DNA from: Desulfovibrio inopinatus DSM 10711
GTDB lineage: Bacteria; Desulfobacterota; Desulfovibrionia; Desulfovibrionales; Desulfovibrionaceae
DNA length: 60,280 nt
Direction of reading: 5' to 3'
Assembly: GCF_000429305.1 (NCBI RefSeq)
Contig: NZ_KE386883.1
Location: forward strand, 3,890 to 64,169
Program-made: the position numbers and the translations under genes
The notes under the pieces: generated by a model
Databases searched by the model: none
Told to the model about the DNA's origin: nothing
The model's input: the letters and a program-made list of their open reading frames with translations, nothing else
Shown: piece after piece, positions 53,646-60,280 of the stretch
Layout: every line of letters starts with the position of its first letter
How positions within the stretch are numbered: the first letter of the stretch is position 1

Positions 53646-55160
53646 TTATTTTCCTTGAATCGCTGAAATTGCTGTATCAATGTGCTCTTTTACTATTGCT
53701 ATATTCTTCTGTATAAGAGCAATATCTCCATCATATAATTCTTTCGCATCATATGCTGACATATTTGTTCCTCTCAATACACAACTAAATGGCCTTTTAA
53801 AAAGAGATGCTGTAGTATTTCCTTGTGCAATATGCTTTTCAATAAAATCATACACTCGTTTTTTATTATTCAAAAATTTAACTACATCATAATCTGTTTC
53901 ATATCGAGGAAGGGGAGGCATCGATACTCCTGACGGATATACAATATTATTTCCATCGAGAATTTTTGAATTAAATCGTACGAGTCCTGTTGTTGATATG
54001 TCATACACATGTATTGGCTCTGTAGACTCACTGAGCATCATTTTAGATTTAATCCACTGAATTCCTGCTATATATTGATTGCTTGTGATGACGGAAAATT
54101 CATCAGCAAAACGCATATATATGGAACGAGAATAAAATGTTGGATCAAAAAGCAGATACTCACCTTCTTGAGTAAACTGGAAATTGGTTTGACTTTCAAC
54201 TCCGTTTCCATCTCGAGGGGGAGTATTGCTTCCACAATCATTCCCAATAAATACAATAGGATTTCCTCCAAGAAGACGTGCCGTTGAATAGGCTCCTGAC
54301 GAGGTACTTGGGGAGATCTCATCTATTTTTGGAAAAACATCACGTTCAAACGGATACATATTCCAGGCTTTAAAGACTCGTGAAAAATTCTTCGCATATT
54401 TATAAATAGCACCCATTGGGTTTGCGACAAGAATGGTATCAAATTTTCTCTCTCCAAGCATATTGAAATATTGATCCCATGCTTCCACATTAATATCTTG
54501 AACATATATAATATCTGGAACAATATCGGCTTGAATGATCTTTTCAACTGCCCGCCCCGCAACAAGTAAAATACATGAATCGCGCTTTTCTCGAATAAAA
54601 TTCATATCCAAAGACGGGCCCGGCATGACAATAAAGATAGGCTTTCCATGCAGTACATTATGTAATGAATACAAATGATTCATATCATTTATATATTCAG
54701 TATTTCGTATTGTGCTTATTTCTGAGTCGATGGATTGAAGACGAATATTTTGACGGTGTGGATACACGCGGTGATACTGAGGAAAAACATAATGCACCAT
54801 ATTCGACATGATGATGTGCATAAACAGTTCAAACGCAATTGGATTTCTTAAATCTTTTTCTTTTACTCTAAACCAAATACCTTGTGATAATAAGGCTGCA
54901 TCAATAGAATTGATGACACTATAAATTGCCTTCAATGTCATACGACACGAAAATATCTTTTCATTACCAAAGAAAAGTTCAAGAGTATTCGACTCAAGTT
55001 TTATTTCTAAACGCCCATTCCTATCCAAAGCAGACCTCCGAAGCTGAATACACGAGAATAAGGTGTTCCCTGATGCCTCTTTTGTTCTTTCTTGTACGCA
55101 TTTTAGATGCTTTTCTCCAGAGTAAAGTCTCGTTGCTACTTCACGAGCACTCCTCCACAT
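53646..55160 (-). CDS. DUF115/Maf-type protein (flagellin glycosylation factor-like)
   Basis: A 504-residue protein with KPIFIVMPGPSLD (about 173-185) and ILLVAGRAVEKII, then SPSTSSGAYSTARLLGGNPI and VFIGNDCGSN. These match the DUF115/MAF_flag10 domain. Maf proteins transfer nonulosonic acids to flagellin in the cytoplasm. With a NeuB-type synthase and CMP-sugar synthetases nearby, the final acceptor may be flagellin, although no flagellin gene is in the window. ATG 55160 follows AAAAAAGGAAAAT. Confidence 0.8.
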   Translation of the reverse strand: MWRSAREVATRLYSGEKHLKCVQERTKEASGNTLFSCIQLRRSALDRNGRLEIKLESNTLELFFGNEKIFSCRMTLKAIYSVINSIDAALLSQGIWFRVKEKDLRNPIAFELFMHIIMSNMVHYVFPQYHRVYPHRQNIRLQSIDSEISTIRNTEYINDMNHLYSLHNVLHGKPIFIVMPGPSLDMNFIREKRDSCILLVAGRAVEKIIQADIVPDIIYVQDINVEAWDQYFNMLGERKFDTILVANPMGAIYKYAKNFSRVFKAWNMYPFERDVFPKIDEISPSTSSGAYSTARLLGGNPIVFIGNDCGSNTPPRDGNGVESQTNFQFTQEGEYLLFDPTFYSRSIYMRFADEFSVITSNQYIAGIQWIKSKMMLSESTEPIHVYDISTTGLVRFNSKILDGNNIVYPSGVSMPPLPRYETDYDVVKFLNNKKRVYDFIEKHIAQGNTTASLFKRPFSCVLRGTNMSAYDAKELYDGDIALIQKNIAIVKEHIDTAISAIQGK

Positions 55161-55506
55161 ATTTTCCTTTTTTCAATCTTCCTCGATTGCCTTTGGAGAT
55201 TCTTGGGCACCGACTTGGGCGTATATGGTGTTCTGGCGGTATTGGACTCTGCACAAACTCATACGCCACAACGGATTGTCCCTGACAAAAGAGGCACGGA
55301 ATACCCACCGTAATGACATTCGCTGAACCATTCTTACGTACACAAAGATACACACGCATGTTGCAGAACACGGGAGAATAGATTGCCGTAGTGATGTCCG
55401 TTGGCGGAGACTGTAGCGGAAAAAGAAATAGATTCTGGTCAAAATGCAGCGGTAAGGAGCACGTCACAGTATTACGATTGCTTCCGTGCAAGAAGAATAC
55501 AATCAC
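55141..55506 (-). CDS. Possible 121-residue protein of unknown function
   Basis: A GTG-started frame fills the gap between two minus-strand genes and overlaps both (35 and 20 bases), as real operon genes often do. The product has beta-rich stretches, a CLFCQG pair and a basic C-terminus. The start has only a poorly spaced ribosome-binding site, and no family is recognised. It may be a small gene or chance open frame. Confidence 0.35.
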   Translation of the reverse strand: MIVFFLHGSNRNTVTCSLPLHFDQNLFLFPLQSPPTDITTAIYSPVFCNMRVYLCVRKNGSANVITVGIPCLFCQGQSVVAYEFVQSPIPPEHHIRPSRCPRISKGNRGRLKKGKYVEECS

Positions 55507-56632
55507 ACTCTTTCAGATCAGATAAAAATACATTTTTATCAAATTTCTGTATTTCTCTGCATTGCTGTTCACTGAGCGTATAGCTACACAGTGTCTCAAA
55601 GTGCTGTACTTCTAGAAAATTGGCAAAGAGATTTTTCCAGGCGCGAGGCAATACTCTATTCTGATAGAATTTATTTCTGTTGATTTCCTCCCATTTCTCT
55701 TCGGTATATTCCAGATAACTAAACGCGTGATAGCCTGATATGTTACTAAAAGACCTGTGATCTCGGGTTACAATTTTCTGAAAAGAAAATCCTCCAGGCC
55801 GGAGAACTCGACGAATCTCTGAAATACATTTCTCTGGATCCCGTACATGCTCGAGCACGGCGAACGAAATAACAACATCAACACTTTCATCTTCAAGGGG
55901 AATGGAGCTTAGTCGGTGAGGGAAAAAAAACGGCACTTTTGAAGCATCAAGCAACACAGTGGAACCGTTTTGTATAAATAACTCATGAAATCGTTGTGCG
56001 AGATTGTCTTTTTCTACATCTGCCCCTTCCTGAGAAATGAACTCGTCAAAAAACGAAACATATCGTTGATATGAATCCGAGACGTCCGGGTATTGCATGC
56101 CGAAGCTGTTCGCATCGACAGATACAACCGAATGTCCCATAGAATAGAGGCAGCACTCAAGGCCAAGAAAACCACCGGGACCAATGTGTAAAATTGTATT
56201 ATTCGGTTTTGTTATCGCATGTTCGGCATCATATCTCAAAAACAGGTTCAGGTTTCTCAATGAGCTAGCTGGATACTTGCCTGCGGTGATGAAGTCCTGC
56301 CCTCTGGAGTATCCCATTGATTCCAGCTGGAGAGAGACGGCATCCTTTCCCGATATTGTCGTTATAATAATAAAAATATTATGCAGCTCACGCAACGTGC
56401 TGGGTGGTATGATGGGTTTTTCGAAAAGTTTTTTCCCCCACATCGTAGGATCATTGTCCGTCACGGCTTCTACATAAAAAGGGGTTTCAGAACTTTTATT
56501 TGCAGTGAGGAAATCAACACTTCCTTGCCCGGCACCAAACAGAATAACTTTTTTATCGGTGCTTAACGATTGCAGCATGCCGACATCAAGCCACTTGTAG
56601 GCATCTCCTGATGGTGTCAGAGTTTCACTCAA
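55472..56632 (-). CDS. Rossmann module fused to class I SAM methyltransferase
   Basis: A 386-residue fusion. The module spans about 25-120 (VILFGAGQGSVDFL at 29-42; EAVTDNDP). The methyltransferase part has ILHIGPGGFLGLE, SVDVVISFAVLEHVRDPEKC and VLRPGGFSFQKIV. TTG 56632 follows GGAGGCGTATT. It carries the only clear module copy on an enzyme of the minus-strand block. A likely promoter lies upstream. Confidence 0.75.
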   Translation of the reverse strand: MSETLTPSGDAYKWLDVGMLQSLSTDKKVILFGAGQGSVDFLTANKSSETPFYVEAVTDNDPTMWGKKLFEKPIIPPSTLRELHNIFIIITTISGKDAVSLQLESMGYSRGQDFITAGKYPASSLRNLNLFLRYDAEHAITKPNNTILHIGPGGFLGLECCLYSMGHSVVSVDANSFGMQYPDVSDSYQRYVSFFDEFISQEGADVEKDNLAQRFHELFIQNGSTVLLDASKVPFFFPHRLSSIPLEDESVDVVISFAVLEHVRDPEKCISEIRRVLRPGGFSFQKIVTRDHRSFSNISGYHAFSYLEYTEEKWEEINRNKFYQNRVLPRAWKNLFANFLEVQHFETLCSYTLSEQQCREIQKFDKNVFLSDLKECDCILLARKQS

Positions 56633-56710
56633 AATACGCCTCCGCTGGTATCAACATGGTACAGAAAGACTGCATGGGCTTGAAAAAAGAACAAGAGATA
56701 CCCAGTCCCT

Positions 56711-56739
56711 ATTATACTCTTACGCCAACTCTTCGTAAA
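56711..56739 (-). promoter_or_regulatory. Predicted sigma-70 promoter inside the minus-strand block
   Basis: On the minus strand TTTACG (56734-56739) and TATAAT (56711-56716) are separated by 17 bases. The transcript would start near 56704 and read into the methyltransferase, Maf and glycerophosphotransferase genes. The -35 overlaps the end of the glycosyltransferase gene. Confidence 0.45.
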
Positions 56740-57679
56740 ACGTCGCCAAATCGGTAGTCAGTCTTTTTTCAGTCCAGACCGTTTCCATAAAATGACGTGA
56801 CGCTGCACCGCGCTGTTCTCGTTCGTCATCATCAAGCGCGAGATGACGCAACGCGGTTTCCAGTTCGTCGGCATGACGAGCAATCACCCATGGCAAATCA
56901 TCGCACCCGAAATATTCACGGATGCGGGCAATCGTATGATCACTGAGGCCGGCAATGGTGGGCAGTCCTTGGGAAAGTGCTTCCAAAGAAGCCATGCCGT
57001 AATATCCTTGCATGTGGTCAAAGGCGATATCACACGATTGTTTACGTGCTAAACAGTCGTTGTGTGTGGCGTTGTCGATCATATCCAATTCAAAATGCGG
57101 CAATTCCGACGTAATCTTGTCATGCACCGCGAGAAGATCATCGGTATTTTTGAGATCTTTTCGGGTTGGTGAATGCGCGATACGTATTTTTCCGTCCGCA
57201 AGTCGTGGGTTCGGCATGTATCTCGAATCGTGTTCGGGAATGAGATTCGGCTGCCAACGGGCGGCAGGCAGCTTGAACAACAGATCCGGAGTACTGACCA
57301 AAAGATTTTTACGGTTCAAGTCGGCGTATTTCTTTTGAAATATTTCCGGATTGCCCCGAAAGACATGGTGTCCGTGGTGGTGGTGAACAATGCGTTTCTT
57401 GTCGTCCAGGAATTGCGCGGCGGTAAAAGGACCAAGTTGCATATGCTCATCGGCAAGCATGTGAAAATGAAAAACATCGGCCTCGTCTAAAACCGATTCA
57501 AGTTCTTCAAGGCCTGCGTCATCGAGCCATGGAACATGGAGATCTTTTTCATACAAATGATTATAGCGCAGTTCCAACGTCACGATCCGGCAAGAGTGGT
57601 CTGTGTGACGAGTCAAAGCCCGCCGCAACAAAGAACAGACCCCTGCCGGATCGTTTTCTGTAATCATGACAATACGCAT
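56720..57679 (-). CDS. GT4-type glycosyltransferase
   Basis: A 319-residue GT-B protein. MRIVMITENDPAGV opens the N-terminal half; KIRIAHSPTRKDLKNT starts the donor half; YYGMASLEALSQGLPTIAG is the E-x7-E region of family-4 enzymes. A short form of the fold (many relatives are 350-400). It follows the NeuB-type gene with a 17-base gap and could transfer the nonulosonate or an attached sugar. Confidence 0.75.
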   Translation of the reverse strand: MRIVMITENDPAGVCSLLRRALTRHTDHSCRIVTLELRYNHLYEKDLHVPWLDDAGLEELESVLDEADVFHFHMLADEHMQLGPFTAAQFLDDKKRIVHHHHGHHVFRGNPEIFQKKYADLNRKNLLVSTPDLLFKLPAARWQPNLIPEHDSRYMPNPRLADGKIRIAHSPTRKDLKNTDDLLAVHDKITSELPHFELDMIDNATHNDCLARKQSCDIAFDHMQGYYGMASLEALSQGLPTIAGLSDHTIARIREYFGCDDLPWVIARHADELETALRHLALDDDEREQRGAASRHFMETVWTEKRLTTDLATFYEELA

Positions 57680-57696
57680 AATTTCCGTGGCCTCCG

Positions 57697-58833
57697 CTAT
57701 GGCCGAAATGTAATCGTGTCTTCACCCCTCGTTGCGAGTTTGTGGGTGGTGCCGGTCGGATGAGACATTTCAGTCTCTATTTGCAACATATCCCACGCAA
57801 CCTGCTCTTCACAGGATACACCGCGTAACAATCGTGCACCAAGAACGTCATCCCAGCTCACGGGAGAAATACCGGTTCCCGGGCATTTCACGGTGATGTC
57901 ACTGCTACGCAGCACATGCCCTGCCGGTAAATCTCGTGTAAATACAATGGATTTTCTCAGCTTTGAGGCGCTGGCCTGTTCTGCCGGGCACACCTGCTTT
58001 TCAGTCAGAAGCATAGCGGCTTCAACTTGGCGAATCATCGAAACCATAGCGGCAAAATCGTCAGGTTCCAGCGATGCCTGGTGGTCTGTGCCGCGTTGGT
58101 GGCAATCGAGGGTAAAGTGCCGTTCAACCAGGCAGGCGCCAAGGGCAACAGAGGCAACACTGGGGCCTAATCCTGCTTCATGTCCTGAATACCCCGTCGG
58201 GAGGCCGTAACGATTGGCAAGAGCGGTCATGACCGGCAATCCCAATAATTCATCAGGACAAGGATAGGAGCTATTGCAATGCAATAAAACAATACGATCA
58301 TGAAAACGACGCATTTCGGAGACAGCGACATCGATATCTTTCCAATCACTCATGCCGGTGGACATGACGACAGGAACACCTTTTTTGCCAATTTGACGCA
58401 GCATAGGAATATTGACCAAATCGGCTGACGCGATTTTGAAAAGCTCGATATTCAGATCAAGCATATTCCGCACGCTGACATCGTCCCAGGCGGAAGCAAA
58501 GAAAACCATACCCAGCGATTCGGACAACTCTTTTAACTCTGCCATGGCGGGCATATCGAGTTCCAAGGCATTGCGATGCTGGCCATACGTGGAACCGAAA
58601 CTATTGGGGCCACCATAAGGAGCGTCGCGTCCGGCGCGAGTGAACAACGCTTCTGTATCGCGTTTTTGAAATTTGACGGCAGAGGCTCCCGCCTTATGCG
58701 CGGCGTGAACCATTTCTTTTGCGATAGCAAGCTCGCCCTGATGGTTGTTGCCGATTTCCGCGACGATAAAACACGGTTCTCCGGCACCAATACGACGACC
58801 GTTAGCCAGTTGTATGATTTTTCCAATACTCAT
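57697..58833 (-). CDS. neuB: NeuB-type nonulosonic acid synthase
   Basis: A 378-residue enzyme that condenses PEP with a hexosamine-derived sugar to give a nine-carbon sugar. FIVAEIGNNHQGELAIAKEM near the start, AVKFQKRDTEALF, STGMSDWKDID, LHCNSSYPCP and YSGHEAG are the family motifs; a SAF (antifreeze-like) domain ends the protein (LRKSIVFTRDLPAGHVL). ATG 58833 is chosen because it overlaps the regulator stop (ATGA). No epimerase (NeuC) or hexosamine route is seen, so its substrate must come from elsewhere. Sialic, legionaminic or pseudaminic type cannot be told apart. Confidence 0.9.
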   Translation of the reverse strand: MSIGKIIQLANGRRIGAGEPCFIVAEIGNNHQGELAIAKEMVHAAHKAGASAVKFQKRDTEALFTRAGRDAPYGGPNSFGSTYGQHRNALELDMPAMAELKELSESLGMVFFASAWDDVSVRNMLDLNIELFKIASADLVNIPMLRQIGKKGVPVVMSTGMSDWKDIDVAVSEMRRFHDRIVLLHCNSSYPCPDELLGLPVMTALANRYGLPTGYSGHEAGLGPSVASVALGACLVERHFTLDCHQRGTDHQASLEPDDFAAMVSMIRQVEAAMLLTEKQVCPAEQASASKLRKSIVFTRDLPAGHVLRSSDITVKCPGTGISPVSWDDVLGARLLRGVSCEEQVAWDMLQIETEMSHPTGTTHKLATRGEDTITFRP

Positions 58834-59558
58834 AAGCTCACCATCTCCACCCCTGTGGCACGACACAAGGGAGCTAATTGTTCGCTGATTTCTTGCTGCC
58901 GCCCAAAAGAAGTAATTAACACGGCATCACACGCGACAGTCTCCAAAATCTGAGGCGGAGACAGCACATAGCCATGAAAAAGAGTCCCCTGCTTATGCGG
59001 GTCACTATCAACGAGGGCGATGACTTTTAATGGCAAATTGGCACTGGCAGACAGGGCAACTTCACATGTTTCCGATGCACCGAAAAACACGACTCGAAAA
59101 AGAGATTTTTTCACTAAATATTCAAGTCGTTTGCGAATTCGAGATTTAAGTGCCGTATAAATATGTACAGCTTCGGTTGCATAAATAGCCTCCATCTCCT
59201 TCCGAAGACGTTCCCCGTCCGGGGTCAGGCTATAGCGATAGCTTTTGCCGTTAAGCGCTTCAAATTGCAGCAAATGTCGAGAGGCCAATTCGTGAAGATG
59301 TTGATTGACCAAAGCGCCGCTAATGCCCAAACGACGGGCAATATCACGCTGAGAAATTTCGGAATCTTGCGAGAGCGCATCAAGAATCCCAAGAACGCGT
59401 GCATCTTTGCTGGGAGCGTAGTACCGTGTTCGTAGGGCGTGCATGTTTACATGCTGTTCATTCGATGCGCACCAGGAATCTTCTTGATTATACCCACCCA
59501 CAGCGTAATTCCCTGGAATAACAGACTGAGTGGCTATTTCTTGAGTATCATCAGGCAT
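58830..59558 (-). CDS. Winged-helix transcription regulator with C-terminal Rossmann module
   Basis: A 242-residue protein. Residues about 50-125 are a winged helix-turn-helix (SQRDIARRLGISGALVNQHL, then LTPDGERL). Residues 154-242 carry the recurrent module (RVVFFGASETCEVAL at 155-169; ALVDSDPHK). AAGGAG lies a few bases before ATG 59558. As the first gene of the minus block it should control NeuB and the genes after it. The module could sense the same ligand that the tailoring enzymes bind, giving feedback control. Confidence 0.8.
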   Translation of the reverse strand: MPDDTQEIATQSVIPGNYAVGGYNQEDSWCASNEQHVNMHALRTRYYAPSKDARVLGILDALSQDSEISQRDIARRLGISGALVNQHLHELASRHLLQFEALNGKSYRYSLTPDGERLRKEMEAIYATEAVHIYTALKSRIRKRLEYLVKKSLFRVVFFGASETCEVALSASANLPLKVIALVDSDPHKQGTLFHGYVLSPPQILETVACDAVLITSFGRQQEISEQLAPLCRATGVEMVSL

Positions 59559-59580
59559 ACCTTCTCCTTCGGGAATTGTT

Positions 59581-59597
59581 TGTTCACCGAATGAACA
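59581..59597. promoter_or_regulatory. Inverted repeat TGTTCA-N5-TGAACA, candidate operator
   Basis: A perfect 6-bp inverted repeat with a 5-bp spacer lies 23 bases before the regulator start. A half-site-like TGTTCATTCG occurs again inside the gene near 59455. It fits autoregulation by the winged-helix protein. The promoter itself is not clear. Confidence 0.4.
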
Positions 59598-59708
59598 CTT
59601 ATCGGCTAAAGGTCTCCATTACTTTAGTCCATAAAAATATTTCTTGCATGGAGAAAAAACCATCGCCTGACGTCATGTGGAACAAACAATCGTAAAGTAG
59701 GGCGTGCT

Positions 59709-59753
59709 TGACATCCTCCCCGTCCTGAAGGCCGAGGATTCCAAACAGAGTCG
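59709..59753 (-). mobile_element. IS200/IS605 right end and 3' guide-RNA scaffold region
   Basis: Just past the tnpB stop, ATCCTC and GAGGAT (59713-59739) enclose the CCGTCCTGAAGGCC core, a sequence typical of IS200/IS605 right ends. In tnpB elements this region is transcribed as the 3' end of the omega RNA. The element seems to end near 59709, so the flanking bases below that would be the guide. Confidence 0.6.
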
Positions 59754-60280
59754 TTAAACGGCTTTTTTGGCGGGTTCCTGCTTCAAAGTGGGCGCTTGAG
59801 CCTTTCCCACTCCACAGGCTGACACGGCTTGCCCAGCCGCCAAAATATTCAAAGCGCCCACAAAATCTGCATTCGCAGTGTAGCCGCATTCAACACAAGC
59901 GAAGTTCGCTTGAGTCTTTCTGTTGTTTTTTGATGTGTGTCCGCATTTCGGGCACGTTCTTGACGTATTTTGGGGGTTTATGATCACAACCCGACCGCCG
60001 AGCCAAGTTTCTTTGTACTCAAGCATGGTACGAAAAGAAAACCAACCTTGGTCAAGAATCGCCTTATTCAACCCAGATTTCGCAGAAACATTGCATCCTG
60101 GCTCCTCCAGAGTTCCCCTTGCCGACTTGCTCATATTCACTACTCGCAAATCTTCCAGTACAACAACCGCGTGATTTTTGCTTATTGCAGTACTGATTTT
60201 GTGCAAGTAGTCATTCCTTGCGTCAGCAATACGAATATGGAGATTTGACACGTGAAGTTTCTGTTTCTTCCAGTTCGATG
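59754..60280 (-). CDS. tnpB: TnpB (IS200/IS605 family), cut by the window edge
   Basis: The C-terminal 175 residues of an RNA-guided nuclease of the OrfB/TnpB family. The frame runs open to the right edge (SNWKKQKLHVSNLHIRIADA). VVVLEDLRVVNM holds the RuvC Glu, CPKCGH and CVECGY form the zinc ribbon, and NADFVGALNI holds the final Asp. All visible catalytic residues are present, so the protein could be active if the rest is intact. Confidence 0.9.
   Translation of the reverse strand, partial: SNWKKQKLHVSNLHIRIADARNDYLHKISTAISKNHAVVVLEDLRVVNMSKSARGTLEEPGCNVSAKSGLNKAILDQGWFSFRTMLEYKETWLGGRVVIINPQNTSRTCPKCGHTSKNNRKTQANFACVECGYTANADFVGALNILAAGQAVSACGVGKAQAPTLKQEPAKKAV

Noticed and set aside
1-60280. 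CRISPR array or Cas genes
   Set aside because: No regularly spaced repeats of 23-40 bp were seen. The only short tandem repeat is the coding one at the left edge; tnpB is an IS200/IS605 gene, not a Cas system.

Overview
The window is bacterial and reads most like a Desulfovibrio-type sulfate reducer or a close relative. That is an inference from gene style only: DUF115/Maf-type and DUF268 genes, many radical SAM proteins, an IS1595-type relic and moderate GC. No rRNA, tRNA or CRISPR is visible. The centre is one of the densest glycan-biosynthesis loci a single window could hold; both edges are mobile or accessory DNA.

Left edge (1 to about 8650). A 5'-truncated winged-helix protein with an 8-residue tandem repeat, a leader region with small open frames and hairpins, and a large primase-helicase fusion look like the replication module of a plasmid or integrative element. 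Then, mostly on the minus strand, come a lone SAM methyltransferase, a RelB/RelE-type toxin-antitoxin pair, a Fic protein and two decayed copies of an IS1595-family transposase.

Centre (8960-50758, plus strand). Thirty-seven genes run in one direction, almost all overlapping or a few bases apart. They include a heptose-type kinase/nucleotidyltransferase and sedoheptulose-phosphate isomerase, a split transketolase, UDP-galactopyranose mutase, five SDR epimerases/reductases, a DegT aminotransferase, a formyltransferase-acetyltransferase fusion, an APH-type kinase, many methyltransferases (class I, DUF268, FkbM, zinc/C-methyltransferase type), four radical SAM enzymes, several glycosyltransferases, SGNH and WcbI-type proteins, two CMP-sugar synthetases and a sulfotransferase. 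Together they should make, tailor and assemble a heavily decorated glycan.

Right block (51558-59558, minus strand). A winged-helix regulator is followed by a NeuB-type nonulosonate synthase, a GT4-type glycosyltransferase, a methyltransferase, a Maf/DUF115 flagellin-glycosylation-type protein, a CDP-glycerol glycerophosphotransferase-like protein and a LicC-type nucleotidyltransferase. A Tn3-type resolvase with a candidate res site sits where the two blocks converge. The right edge carries a truncated IS200/IS605 tnpB.

The most striking pattern is a small Rossmann-like module of about 100 residues (Y-G-x-G-x-x-G near its start, a hydrophobic strand ending in Asp about 25 residues later). It is joined to twelve otherwise unrelated proteins: methyltransferases of five kinds, a radical SAM enzyme, a sulfotransferase, a WcbI-type enzyme, two glycosyltransferases and a transcription regulator. 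It looks like a shared recognition or docking domain that brings tailoring enzymes, and perhaps gene control, to one common glycan intermediate.
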